Shown: positions 35,637 through 44,051, counted from the first letter of the stretch. The stretch: 64,000 nucleotides of DNA from Arthrobacter stackebrandtii (GCF_017876675.1 NZ_JAGIOI010000001.1:1426001-1490000), one strand, 5' to 3'. Numbers and translations: made by a program. Notes: generated from the sequence alone by a model not told the origin.

Positions 35637-35657
35637 TCAGTAATAGGTCATTACTGA
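35637..35657. promoter_or_regulatory. Palindrome just upstream of crp
   Basis: TCAGTAAT-AGGTC-ATTACTGA is a perfect 8-5-8 inverted repeat lying between the promoter region and the Shine-Dalgarno sequence of crp. It could be an operator or a small 5'-UTR hairpin. Confidence 0.5.
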
Positions 35658-35683
35658 ATAGCTACATACTGCAAGGAGTTTTC

Positions 35684-36361
35684 ATGGACATCGAGGTACT
35701 ACGCCGGGCCCCACTTTTCGCCACGCTCGACGATGAGGCATTCCGCCTGTTGACGGACGAACTGGCGGAGGTCGATCTTTCCCGCGGAGCTTCGGTCTTC
35801 CGTGAGGGCGACCAGGGCGACCAGCTCTACTTCATCGTTTCCGGCAAGGTGAAGCTGGGACGCACCTCTTCTGACGGCCGCGAGTCGCTCGTCGCCATCC
35901 TCGGCCCGGGCGAGCTCTTCGGCGAGATGGCCCTCTTCGACCCGGCACCGCGCAGCACCACCGCCACGGCTGTCTCCGAGACCCGCCTGGCCGGCCTGAA
36001 GAACGAGTCCCTGAACTCGCTCCTGCGCAACCGCCCCGAGGTATCCATGCAGCTGCTGCAGGCCCTGGCCCGCCGCCTGCGCCGCACCAACGACAACCTC
36101 TCCGACCTCGTCTTCTCCGACGTTCCCGGCCGCGTTGCCAAGGCCATCCTGGATCTTGCGGACCGCTTCGGCCGTCCCGCCACCGACGGCATCCTCGTCG
36201 CCCACGAGCTCACGCAGGAGGAACTGGCCCAGCTGGTCGGCGCCTCACGCGAAACCGTCAACAAGGCCCTGGCCGAGTTCGTCCAGCGCGGATGGCTCCG
36301 CCTGGAAGCCCGCGCCGTGGTCATCCTGGACGTCAACCGCCTGCGCCAGCGCTCCCGCTAG
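35684..36361 (+). CDS. crp: Crp/Fnr-family transcriptional regulator (GlxR-like)
   Basis: 225 residues from ATG 35684, with AAGGAG upstream; earlier in-frame codons lack one. The cyclic-nucleotide-binding domain shows REGDQGDQLYFIVSGKVKL and the phosphate-binding cassette GPGELFGEMALFDPAPRSTTA, with Glu, Arg and Ser/Thr positions fitting cAMP binding. The C-terminal winged helix has LTQEELAQLVGASRETVNKAL as recognition helix. It most resembles actinobacterial Crp/GlxR, a global regulator of carbon use. A palindrome precedes it, and possible targets in this window are acs and the chitinase gene at 41.7 kb. Confidence 0.93.
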   Translation: MDIEVLRRAPLFATLDDEAFRLLTDELAEVDLSRGASVFREGDQGDQLYFIVSGKVKLGRTSSDGRESLVAILGPGELFGEMALFDPAPRSTTATAVSETRLAGLKNESLNSLLRNRPEVSMQLLQALARRLRRTNDNLSDLVFSDVPGRVAKAILDLADRFGRPATDGILVAHELTQEELAQLVGASRETVNKALAEFVQRGWLRLEARAVVILDVNRLRQRSR

Positions 36362-36393
36362 CCCCCACCGGCCACTGAACCAGCGGCCCAGCG

Positions 36394-36456
36394 CAGCGAA
36401 AGTACAAAAGATGCCGATGCTCCAGTGGAGCATCGGCATCTTTTGTACTTTCGCTG
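36394..36456. repeat. Perfect 63-bp palindrome between convergent genes
   Basis: Arms of 31 bp (36394-36424 and 36426-36456) are perfect reverse complements around a single central G at 36425. It begins 33 nt after the crp stop and ends 3 nt before the NUDIX stop codon. It may serve as a bidirectional terminator, though T-runs are short and internal. Confidence 0.9.
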
Positions 36457-36459
36457 GAC

Positions 36460-37389
36460 CTACCGCTCGCGGCAGGGCGCACCTTCGGAGGCGGGCGCGG
36501 TTGCCACCTCGAGGCTGAAGCTGCCGTCGTCCCCCACCACCAGCTTGGGCCGGTACTCATTGATGGGACGCTTGTGGTTCAGGTAGGCAATGCAGCCGCG
36601 GGCGGCGGCGATCTTCTCCAGGATGATCTCCACGCCCGGCACCACCAGCTCACCCAGCACCAGGCCGGAGGTGTTGGGCTGGCCGATCTCATCCCCCAGT
36701 TCCGTGGTGGCGCGCTGCGCCAGAATGTCCCCGGCGCTGGCCCAGCGGCCCCACACGCCCTTGCTGCTGAGCAGCGACGCTTCCTGGTTGACGGGGCGCG
36801 CCGCGGCAAAGTACCGCGTGTCAAAGCGGCGGTGGGCAAAGTCCGGGCTGGTCCAGTGGTTCAGCGGCTTGAGCAGGTCGGTGCGCAGCGCCAGGCTGTA
36901 CCGTTCCAGCAGCTCGGCAAAGGTGGACTCCTGGGTGGCGATGGATTCGCGCATCCTCATCCATTCCGGGCCGGTGTTGTTTTCCACCAGCGACGACGCG
37001 TCGGCGCCGGCCAGCAGGATGCCCGTTTCCTCGAACAGTTCCCGGATGGCCGCCACCACATGGCGCCTGGCCAGGCCGATGTCATCCGTCCCCAGGCTCT
37101 TGGCCCACACTGAGGGGGCCGGTCCCACCCAGTCCGTGACGTCGTCGTCCGCGGTCTCAATGGTGCCGCCGGGAAACGCAACCGTTCCCAGCGGAGACTC
37201 GCCCGGCCGGTACGTCAAAAAAGTCTGCAGGCCGGCGGCGCTGTCCTTCAACAGCACCACCGACGATGCCTGGCGCGGCTTGCTCGGCGTGCGTTCGCCG
37301 AACTCCAGCCACGCCTGCGCGGCTTCCTGCTGGTCTGCGCTCAGCGGGAAGCGGCGCGTCCCCGTGGGGGTGTTACTGGAATTCTGCAA
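36460..37389 (-). CDS. NUDIX hydrolase (long form)
   Basis: About 309 residues if started at TTG 37389, which has GAGG nine bases upstream and overlaps the ridA stop by 17 nt; no ATG or GTG fits. The Nudix region is FPGGTIETADDD ... RHVVAAIRELFEETGILL, with an insertion of about 25 residues between the glycine and the REL..EE core. This is typical of a group of long NUDIX proteins that in animals are called NUDT19-like. The rest includes a HWTSPDFAHRRFDTRYF segment common to that group. Substrate unknown, CoA derivatives possible. Last gene of a DUF4177-ridA-NUDIX operon. Confidence 0.8.
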   Translation of the reverse strand: MQNSSNTPTGTRRFPLSADQQEAAQAWLEFGERTPSKPRQASSVVLLKDSAAGLQTFLTYRPGESPLGTVAFPGGTIETADDDVTDWVGPAPSVWAKSLGTDDIGLARRHVVAAIRELFEETGILLAGADASSLVENNTGPEWMRMRESIATQESTFAELLERYSLALRTDLLKPLNHWTSPDFAHRRFDTRYFAAARPVNQEASLLSSKGVWGRWASAGDILAQRATTELGDEIGQPNTSGLVLGELVVPGVEIILEKIAAARGCIAYLNHKRPINEYRPKLVVGDDGSFSLEVATAPASEGAPCRER

Positions 37390-37858
37390 CCAGCTCAACC
37401 TCAACGGGAGAGTCCAGGGGCAGGACAGAGACCCCGACGGCGGAGCGTGCGTGGACGCCTGCCTCGCCAAATACTTCACCCAGGAGCTCGGAGGCGCCGT
37501 TGATGACGCCCGGCTGGCCGGTGAAGGAGGGGTCCGAGGCCACAAATCCAACCACCTTGACGATGCGTGTTACGCGGTCAAGGTCTCCTATGACGCTCTT
37601 GAGCGCGGCAATGGCGTTGATTGCGGAGGTCGCGGCCATGGATTTTGCGTCCTCAGCTGAAATCTCGGCGCCAACCTTGCCGGTAGCTGTGAGTTTGCCG
37701 TCAATAAAGGGCAGCTGACCGGAGGTGTAGACGTGGTTGCCGGAAATGACGGCCGGCACGTAGGCGGCCACGGGTGCGGCGACAGGCGGGAGGGCCAGTC
37801 CGAGCTCGGCAAGACGGGCTTCAATGCGCGAGGTGCCTTGATTTGACGCGGTTGTCAT
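37373..37858 (-). CDS. RidA-family protein
   Basis: 161 residues from ATG 37858, preceded by GGAG. The fold shows VPAVISGNHVYTSGQLPF, the SAINAIAALKSVIGDLDRVTR helix and a C-terminal strand ending in VEVELVAEF. This is the longer RidA subgroup with an N-terminal extension; the conserved arginine of true enamine deaminases (in a CRVGV-type motif) is replaced by the segment HARSAVGVSVLPLDSPVE, in which an Arg is kept. Deaminase activity on reactive enamines is plausible. It starts two bases after the DUF4177 stop. Confidence 0.83.
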   Translation of the reverse strand: MTTASNQGTSRIEARLAELGLALPPVAAPVAAYVPAVISGNHVYTSGQLPFIDGKLTATGKVGAEISAEDAKSMAATSAINAIAALKSVIGDLDRVTRIVKVVGFVASDPSFTGQPGVINGASELLGEVFGEAGVHARSAVGVSVLPLDSPVEVELVAEFQ

Positions 37859-37860
37859 GG

Positions 37861-38016
37861 CTACGCCTTCTCCCGCTTCAGGTAGGCCACCAGGCCGCGG
37901 CCGTCGGGTCCGGGAACAACCTGCACCAGCTCCCAGCCTTCGTCTCCCCAGCTGTCGAGAATGGCCTTGGTGTTGTGAATAATGAGCGGAATTGTAGAGT
38001 ACTCCCATTTGGTCAT
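37861..38016 (-). CDS. Small DUF4177-like protein
   Basis: A 51-residue protein beginning MTKWEYSTIPLIIHN and containing SWGDEGWELVQVVPGPDGR before a basic end. The pattern WEY...GWELV is the DUF4177 signature. It lies directly upstream of ridA (2-nt gap) and is divergent from the PBP gene. TACGCT occurs seven bases before the ATG with no Shine-Dalgarno, so a leaderless mRNA is likely. Function unknown; it is often found next to this ridA/NUDIX pair in Arthrobacter-like genomes as far as I recall. Confidence 0.85.
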   Translation of the reverse strand: MTKWEYSTIPLIIHNTKAILDSWGDEGWELVQVVPGPDGRGLVAYLKREKA

Positions 38017-38052
38017 ACGTCAAAGCGTAGCCCCTGCCGGTAAACTGGAAAA
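38017..38052. promoter_or_regulatory. 36-bp divergent promoter region
   Basis: Carries minus-strand TACGCT (38029-38024, seven bases before ATG 38016) and plus-strand TAAACT (38041-38046, six bases before ATG 38053). Both -35 regions must overlap the opposite transcript start, so the two promoters probably compete. Confidence 0.55.
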
Positions 38053-40305
38053 ATGGCAGCAAAAAAACACCCCATTTTCGATACCGCCACAACGCTGGGC
38101 AAACTGGTGGCCTTCCTGGGCATCAGCTCCGTCTGCGGCGTCCTCGTGGCAGGTCTGATGGTTCCGGCAGTGGCACTCGCAGGTGGTGCGACCACCTCCG
38201 GTCTCACCATGTTCGACGACATTCCGGATGAGATGACAATTGGCACACCCGCCTTGTCGTCCAAGATTTTGGCCTCAGACGGCTCCCTCATCGCCACGTT
38301 CTACAACCAGAACCGTACCGAGGTCCCGCTGGACAAGATCTCCGAGCACATGAAGAACGCCATTGTCGCGGTGGAGGATGCCCGCTACTACGAGCACGGC
38401 GGCATCGACACCCGGGGCCTGATGCGTGCTGTCGCGTCCATGGCGGGGGGCGGCTCCCGCCAGGGCGCCTCGACCATCACCCAGCAGTATGTCAACAACG
38501 TCATCATCCAGACGTACGCTGCCAACGGCGAAAATGACAAGGTCAAGCTGGGCAACGACAAGCAGATTGAAGACAAGGTCCGGGAGATCAAGCTCGCCAT
38601 CTCTGTCGAGAAGAAGATGAGCAAGGACGAGATCCTCCAGGGTTACCTGAACCTGGTGCTGTTCGCCAACAACAACTACGGTGTTGAAGCCGCCGCCAAC
38701 TTCTACTTTGGCGCCCATGCCGCGGACCTCAACCTGCAGCAGTCCGCCCTGCTGGCCGGCGTGGTCAACAGCCCCAACTACTACGATCCCGTGGCCAACC
38801 CGGAGAATGCCATCTCCCGCCGCAACCTGGTGCTCGACCACATGCTTGACCAGGGCATGATCGATGCCAAGCAGCACGACGAGGCTGTGGCCACCGGCGT
38901 GGACCTGAACATCCAGCCCAACAAGCTCGGATGTGTTTCCGCCACCAGGGCTGAATACTTCTGTGACTACGTCACCAACGTGATTGTCAACGACGCCGCC
39001 TACGGCGACAGCCCGGAGGCCCGCCGCAAGCTGCTGGAACAGGGCGGCCTGACCATCACCACCACCCTGGATCCGGGCCTGCAGGACGCCGCCCAGGCCC
39101 AGTTCGAGAACTTCACGCCCATGGCCAACAACCCGGACCGGGTGGGCCAGGCGCTCGTCACGGTCCAGCCCGGCACGGGCAAGATCCTGGCCATGGCACA
39201 AAACACCAAGATCGCAGCCCCCGAGGGACAGTTCGCCTCCGACTACAACTTCAACGTGGACAGTTTCGACAAGAACGGGAACCCGCTGGGCGGCGCCGGC
39301 GGCTTCGACGTTGGCTCCACGATCAAGCCCTTCACCTTTGCCGAATGGCTCAATGCCGGCCACCGCACGGATGACATCGTCGACGCATCGGTGCGCAAGT
39401 ACCCACTGGGCTTCCCGTGGCAGAACAGCTGCGGCGTGTCCAGCGGCATCTACGACGACAACTACCCGGGAGCCAGTGACCTGCAGAATGCCGAACCCGG
39501 CTACTACAGGAGCTTCACAGCCCGTGAAGGCCTGTACAACTCCCTGAACACGGCCACCTTTGCCACGGCCGCCAAGCTGGACTTGTGCAACATCCAAAAG
39601 ATGATGACGGCCACGGGCATCCACAATGGAAGCGACCCCAACCAGCCCTACAACCTGGACAACGTCTCATCGCTGCTGGGTTCCGGTGAGGTTTCACCTC
39701 TGATCATGGCTTCGGCCTTCTCCACCTTTGCCGCAGGCGGCGTCCACTGCGACCCCATCGCCCTGCTGTCCATCACCAATGCCAAGGGCGAGCCTCTCCC
39801 GGTGCCCCCGGCCAATTGCAGCCAGACAGTCAAGCCCGAGGTGGCTGCCGGTGTGAACTCGGTGCTGCAGCAGGTGCTGACTAAAGGTTCCGGTTGGCAG
39901 ATTCCGCTGACCTACCCCGCTGCCGCCAAAACAGGCACGACCAACCAGTCCGAGCACACCTGGACCATCGGCTACACGCGCGGCCTGGCCACCGCATCTT
40001 GGCTGGGCAGCCCGGAGGAAAAGAGCCGGTCCAACAACGGCCTGCTGGTCGCCAACCAACGCATCGACTACATCGACGGCGCCACCTATGCGGGCAAGAC
40101 GTGGCAGGGCTACATGAACGCGATGGCGGGCTGGTTCGACGTCGGCGCCTTCGACCAGCCGCCGGCCAGCATGGTCTACCCGCCGGCACCGATCAAGCCG
40201 AAGGAAGACCCAAAGGACAAGGGCAAGGACAAGAACGACGGCCAGGACAAGCCCACCGGCGACGACGGCTCGTACAAGCCCGGCCAGGACGAGAAGAAGG
40301 ACTAG
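38053..40305 (+). CDS. Bifunctional class A penicillin-binding protein
   Basis: 750 residues. One N-terminal membrane segment (about 15-43) is followed by a GT51 glycosyltransferase domain with VEDARYYEHGGID (Glu108) and a penicillin-binding transpeptidase domain with SxxK at Ser422-Lys425 (GSTIKPF), SxN at 497-499 (SLN) and KTGTT at 626-630. The C-terminus is a proline/lysine/aspartate-rich tail. It polymerises and crosslinks peptidoglycan at the outer face of the membrane. The short 36-bp region to the divergent DUF4177 gene carries its presumed -10. A metallophosphoesterase gene follows 11 nt after its stop. Confidence 0.95.
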   Translation: MAAKKHPIFDTATTLGKLVAFLGISSVCGVLVAGLMVPAVALAGGATTSGLTMFDDIPDEMTIGTPALSSKILASDGSLIATFYNQNRTEVPLDKISEHMKNAIVAVEDARYYEHGGIDTRGLMRAVASMAGGGSRQGASTITQQYVNNVIIQTYAANGENDKVKLGNDKQIEDKVREIKLAISVEKKMSKDEILQGYLNLVLFANNNYGVEAAANFYFGAHAADLNLQQSALLAGVVNSPNYYDPVANPENAISRRNLVLDHMLDQGMIDAKQHDEAVATGVDLNIQPNKLGCVSATRAEYFCDYVTNVIVNDAAYGDSPEARRKLLEQGGLTITTTLDPGLQDAAQAQFENFTPMANNPDRVGQALVTVQPGTGKILAMAQNTKIAAPEGQFASDYNFNVDSFDKNGNPLGGAGGFDVGSTIKPFTFAEWLNAGHRTDDIVDASVRKYPLGFPWQNSCGVSSGIYDDNYPGASDLQNAEPGYYRSFTAREGLYNSLNTATFATAAKLDLCNIQKMMTATGIHNGSDPNQPYNLDNVSSLLGSGEVSPLIMASAFSTFAAGGVHCDPIALLSITNAKGEPLPVPPANCSQTVKPEVAAGVNSVLQQVLTKGSGWQIPLTYPAAAKTGTTNQSEHTWTIGYTRGLATASWLGSPEEKSRSNNGLLVANQRIDYIDGATYAGKTWQGYMNAMAGWFDVGAFDQPPASMVYPPAPIKPKEDPKDKGKDKNDGQDKPTGDDGSYKPGQDEKKD

Positions 40306-40316
40306 GCGCAGCGTCC

Positions 40317-41267
40317 ATGACACCCAAGCGCACTGCCCCGTCCCGCATCTCCCAACTGGGTGCGGCGGCGGGGCTTGCCGTTGCCGCAGGGGCCGGCGCC
40401 GTGGCCTACGGTGCCTTGATTGAACGAAACTGGTTCAGCATCAGGGAGGAGTCCCTGGCCATCCTGCCGGCAGGCTCCGCCCCGTTCACCATCCTGCACC
40501 TCTCCGACATCCACTTCTCCCCCGGGCAGCACAAGAAAGTTGCTTGGCTGCGCAGCCTGGCAGAGCTGAAACCGGACCTTGTGGTCAACACCGGTGACAA
40601 CCTGAGCCACAAGGATGCCATCCCGCCGCTCCTGGACGCCTTGACGCCGCTCCTAGCGTTCCCCGGCGTTTTCGTCCCCGGCTCCAACGACTATTACGCC
40701 CCGAGGCTCAAGAACCCGTTCACGTACTTCACGGGGCCGTCCCAGAGCCCCTCTGACGGCAAGCACAAGCCCGTGGAGCTGGACACCGACTCACTGTTTG
40801 GCGGGTTTGGCGCCGGAGGCTGGGTCAACCTGACCAACCGCGCCCAGTCCATCCCGATGAAGGGCATCCGCTTCGACTTCAGCGGCGTCGACGACCCCCA
40901 CCTGAAGCGCGAGCGCTACGCCGGCTGGCCGCGCGGTGCCGCCGGGCAGGATTCCGCCCCGCACCTGAAGGTCGCCGTCATCCACGCCCCCTACCAGCGC
41001 GTCCTGGACCACTTCACCAAGGACGGCGCCGACCTCCTGCTGGCCGGCCACACTCACGGCGGCCAGGTCTGCATGCCCGGCTACGGGGCCCTGGTCAGCA
41101 ATTGCGACCTCCCCACCTGGCGCGCCAAGGGACTCCATGACTGGAGCGCCGGGGGAAGCACGACGCCGGTCAACGTCTCCGCGGGCATCGGCACCTCCCG
41201 CATGGCCCCCTTCCGCTTCGCCTGCCGTCCGGAAGCCGTGGTCCTGACCCTGACAGCCAGGGCCTGA
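40317..41267 (+). CDS. Membrane-anchored metallophosphoesterase
   Basis: 316 residues starting 11 nt after the PBP stop codon. A short basic N-terminus and one hydrophobic segment (about 12-32) precede a calcineurin-like phosphoesterase domain with the five metal motifs in order: LSDIHF, NTGDNL, PGSNDYY (where most relatives have GNH), a histidine in VIHAP, and LAGHTHGGQ. The PBP-metallophosphoesterase pair is a well-kept actinobacterial neighbourhood. A cell-envelope lipid or nucleotide substrate is likely, but unknown. The Asn-Asp replacement of GNH is visible in this copy. Confidence 0.88.
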   Translation: MTPKRTAPSRISQLGAAAGLAVAAGAGAVAYGALIERNWFSIREESLAILPAGSAPFTILHLSDIHFSPGQHKKVAWLRSLAELKPDLVVNTGDNLSHKDAIPPLLDALTPLLAFPGVFVPGSNDYYAPRLKNPFTYFTGPSQSPSDGKHKPVELDTDSLFGGFGAGGWVNLTNRAQSIPMKGIRFDFSGVDDPHLKRERYAGWPRGAAGQDSAPHLKVAVIHAPYQRVLDHFTKDGADLLLAGHTHGGQVCMPGYGALVSNCDLPTWRAKGLHDWSAGGSTTPVNVSAGIGTSRMAPFRFACRPEAVVLTLTARA

Positions 41268-41390
41268 ATGTGCTGATTTCGCGGCGGCGGTAACAATGGC
41301 GCCGGCCGATTTCGTGTTCTCGGCCCCCTTCCGCTATTCTTGAGAGGTTGCTTTTCCAAACCTTCACTGGTTGCGGGAAGTGCAGCGGAT

Positions 41391-41467
41391 CGGGGTGTGG
41401 CGCAGCTTGGTAGCGCGCGTCGTTCGGGACGACGAGGCCGCAGGTTCAAATCCTGTCACCCCGACCA
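41391..41467 (+). tRNA. tRNA-Pro, anticodon CGG
   Basis: Cloverleaf with acceptor CGGGGTG (41391-41397) pairing CACCCCG (41457-41463), D arm with GCGCAGCTTGGTAGCGC, anticodon stem CGTCG/CGACG and loop TTCGGGA giving anticodon CGG, T arm CAGG-TTCAAAT-CCTG. CCA is encoded. It reads the CCG proline codon. Confidence 0.97.
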
Positions 41468-41471
41468 AGTG

Positions 41472-41506
41472 AAAGACCCCCTCCTTCGGGAGGGGGTCTT
41501 TGTCGT
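41472..41506 (+). terminator. Intrinsic terminator after tRNA-Pro
   Basis: A 13-bp perfect stem (41472-41484 with 41489-41501) with a TTCG tetraloop, immediately after the tRNA. The stem's right arm ends in TTT. Confidence 0.9.
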
Positions 41507-41583
41507 TAAGCGCCGCTGTCAGTCCCGCGCCGGATCCGGCCAGGGCCGCAGGCCAATAGGGGTCAGACTGGGTGGAGCGCGCA

Positions 41584-41617
41584 GAAAGGGCCCCGTCCGT
41601 GAAGAGGGAGCCCTTTC
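41584..41617 (-). terminator. Hairpin downstream of the first chitinase gene
   Basis: An 8-bp stem (41584-41591 with 41610-41617), about 100 nt past the chitinase stop on the minus strand. It is a weak terminator candidate. Confidence 0.4.
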
Positions 41618-41721
41618 GTTCATCAGGGTGGAGCATTGGGCGACGGGGAGCCCGGCCGGCCCGTCCAGCCCAGGAACGGTCTGGTTTTTGACGGGGCGGC
41701 CGGCGTCACTCCGGGTTCAGG

Positions 41722-43674
41722 CTAGGCGCAGGCTCCGAGGTTTTCCCAGGGGCCCCACTGGGAGGCACCGGGCTTGTCCCCCAGGTTCCACCACTTGGCC
41801 TTGTAGCTGACACCGTCAAGGGTGACCGTGTCGCCGCCAACATAGGTTGCCGTGGCCGCCCAGGCAGCGGCGCAGGTGTCGCCACCGGGGTTTTCAGTGG
41901 GCGTGACAGTGGGAACATCCGTCGGCGTGTCAGTGGGAGTGTCCGTGGGGACATCCGTGGGCGTGTCCGTGGGGACATCCGTCGGGGTCTCTGTCGGCTG
42001 CTCCGTCGGAGTCGTGGAGCCGTCGCAGTCCGTTACCTTTTCCCAGGCCGCGTCGGTTCCGGGGGCAGCGCCCTGGATCCACCATTTGGCCTTGTATTCA
42101 ACACCGTTGTATGAAGCCAGCGTGCCGGCCGTGTACGTGCTCGTGGCGTTCCAGGCAGCAGCCTTGCATTCGCCCGGAGCCGGGGGATCCGTGGGGTTCG
42201 TGCCGCCGTCACCGGGGTTGCCCGTGACAGGCGGTGCAGGCTCGGAGATGGGGCCGGCCTTGGCTCCACGGAAGTCCGTGGCCATGATTCCTGACAGCTC
42301 GCCTTCCTTGTCGCCGTCAAGCTCCCACCACATGCCGCCACCGAGGCCGTTGTCCACAATGTAGTCGGTCTTCTGCTTGGTGGTCTGTGCGTTGTCGTAG
42401 CTCCACCACTGCGTGCCGTCGTAGCGCCAGGCAGCACCAAGAGTGGCATCGTAGTAGTCGGTGCCGCGGTTCTTGAGCAGGGTGTAGTCTTCGATGCCCT
42501 TCTCCCAGGTGCCGGGAGCACCGTCGGTTGCTGCACTCCATGCCTTCTCAGAGGCGACACCCGTCCAGCCGCGGCCGTAGGCTGCCAGGCCGATGGTGAG
42601 CTGCTTGGGGTCTACACCGTTGCTGGTGTAAGCCTTGACGGCCTTGTCAACGCTGAACTGGCGGTGGGCGGCACGCGTGTCTGTGGGGTCGTCATACAGG
42701 TTGCCCTGGTGGCCGGCGAGCGTGGAGTCCCACGCGCCGTGCAGGTCATAGCCCTGAATGTTGCCGTAGTCGAGCGACTTGAAGTTCTCGGGGTCGTTCC
42801 AGCCGCCGGCTTCGATGTCAACGATGTTGGCCGGCATGAAGGCACTGAGCATGTACTTGCGGTCCTGCGTGGCACCGTACTCGTCCAGCTGCTTGCGGAA
42901 TTCCGCCAGCAGGGCCTTGAAGTTGGCGCGGTCGTTGACCTCATCAACAATGTTGCCAACTTCACCGTTGGGCGATCCGGGCCATTCCCAGTCAATGTCG
43001 ATGCCGTCGAAGATGCCGGCAGCGGCACCGGGGCCGCCACGGCCTTCAAACACGGGCAGGTTGCCCTTGATGTACAGGTCGATGCAGCTGGAGACCAGCT
43101 TCTCGCGGGACTCCTTCGTGGCTGCTGCGGCGGAGAAGTTCTTGGACCAGGTCCATCCGCCGAGGGAGATCATGACCTTCAGCTGCGGGTGCTTGGCCTT
43201 GAGCTGCTTGAGCTGGTTGAACGAGCCGGCCAGCGGCTGGTCCCAGGAGTCGGCCACGCCGGAGACAGACTTGTCCGCGGTGTAGCCCATGCCGAAGTCG
43301 GCCCAGGCATCGCCGGCGCCGTCGGAGCCGTTGGGTCCGGTGCCCTGGGCCTTGTTGGCCATGAAGCACTTCAGTGTCTGGTTGTTGATGTTGCCAAACG
43401 AGTAGTTGATGTGGGTGAGGTTGTTGGCGGCACCCGAGACATCAAGCTGCTTTGCCTGGAATGCACGGCCATAGACGCCCCACTGGGCGAAGTAGCCCAC
43501 GTTGCGGTAGCCGTTGACCGTCGAGGTCTGGGGGGCCGACGCCGTGTCACCTACCGGGGCGGCGTTGGCGCCGAGCGTATTCAGCCCGCCCGCCATCCCT
43601 GCCACCATGGCCCCGGCGGCTAGCGTCGCCATGACCTTGGAGATGCGGCCACGCCGCTTTGCGAATTCTGACAT
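41722..43674 (-). CDS. Secreted GH18 chitinase with two chitin-binding domains
   Basis: 650 residues with AAGGA upstream of ATG. Signal peptide up to about residue 39 (ANA/AP). The GH18 barrel spans about 55-460, with SLGGW and the catalytic FDGIDIDWEWP (acid Glu230) plus YDLHGAWD. Two CBM5/12-type modules at about 505-550 and at the C-terminus (AWxxxxxYxxGxxVxYxGxxYxAKWW pattern) are separated by a TPTDVPTD-rich linker. It cleaves chitin outside the cell. Its promoter shares an 11-mer and an identical -10 (TAGCGT) with the second chitinase gene. Confidence 0.95.
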   Translation of the reverse strand: MSEFAKRRGRISKVMATLAAGAMVAGMAGGLNTLGANAAPVGDTASAPQTSTVNGYRNVGYFAQWGVYGRAFQAKQLDVSGAANNLTHINYSFGNINNQTLKCFMANKAQGTGPNGSDGAGDAWADFGMGYTADKSVSGVADSWDQPLAGSFNQLKQLKAKHPQLKVMISLGGWTWSKNFSAAAATKESREKLVSSCIDLYIKGNLPVFEGRGGPGAAAGIFDGIDIDWEWPGSPNGEVGNIVDEVNDRANFKALLAEFRKQLDEYGATQDRKYMLSAFMPANIVDIEAGGWNDPENFKSLDYGNIQGYDLHGAWDSTLAGHQGNLYDDPTDTRAAHRQFSVDKAVKAYTSNGVDPKQLTIGLAAYGRGWTGVASEKAWSAATDGAPGTWEKGIEDYTLLKNRGTDYYDATLGAAWRYDGTQWWSYDNAQTTKQKTDYIVDNGLGGGMWWELDGDKEGELSGIMATDFRGAKAGPISEPAPPVTGNPGDGGTNPTDPPAPGECKAAAWNATSTYTAGTLASYNGVEYKAKWWIQGAAPGTDAAWEKVTDCDGSTTPTEQPTETPTDVPTDTPTDVPTDTPTDTPTDVPTVTPTENPGGDTCAAAWAATATYVGGDTVTLDGVSYKAKWWNLGDKPGASQWGPWENLGACA

Positions 43675-43727
43675 TCACGATCCTTTTCGTATCGGGGGTG
43701 CGATCTGCCGCACCCTTGCCACCCACT

Positions 43728-43762
43728 ACGCTAGGCAACGGTGAACTGGCTCACATCAGCAC
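43728..43762 (-). promoter_or_regulatory. Promoter of the first chitinase gene with Crp-like box
   Basis: Minus-strand -10 TAGCGT (43733-43728). CACATCAGCAC (43752-43762) is repeated exactly at 46899. GGTGA-ACTGGC-TCACA (43740-43755) matches 9 of 10 positions of a Crp/GlxR box and overlaps the -35 area. Confidence 0.6.
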
Positions 43763-43878
43763 CATCCACATGTTTTCCCACTGCCCCCTTGCGTAAGTGT
43801 TTCCACTTATCCCACGCGCGACGGCGCACGGCCCGCCTTGGGTGCCCTGCCGCCGCACCGAATCCCGGCCCATCCCGT

Positions 43879-43942
43879 CTGTGACGCAGTTGTTGCAGTG
43901 GAAAGCGCTTGCTTTTGCGAAAACGGTGCAACAAGTGCGTCA
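43879..43942. repeat. Inverted repeat sharing CTGTGACGCAGTTG
   Basis: Arms 43882-43897 and 43927-43942 (16 bp, one mismatch). The 14-mer at 43879-43892 is identical to the left arm of the repeat at 33668. It lies upstream of the first chitinase promoter. Confidence 0.7.
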
Positions 43943-44007
43943 AGGATCCAGTCCCCGGCAGGGAGCCGGGTGGAGGTGGGGACCGGGCAGGCGGGCACGT
44001 CCGCAGC

Positions 44008-44051
44008 AAAAGGCCCGGCCCCGCACCTGTGAAGGGGTGCGGGGCCGGGCC
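44008..44051 (-). terminator. Intrinsic terminator of the second chitinase gene
   Basis: A perfect 16-bp GC-rich stem (44012-44027 with 44036-44051) followed by TTTT on the minus strand, about 50 nt past the stop at 44104. Confidence 0.93.

Noticed and set aside
41505-41721. Gap between the tRNA and the chitinase searched for another tRNA or small RNA
   Set aside because: No second cloverleaf; only a weak hairpin is present.
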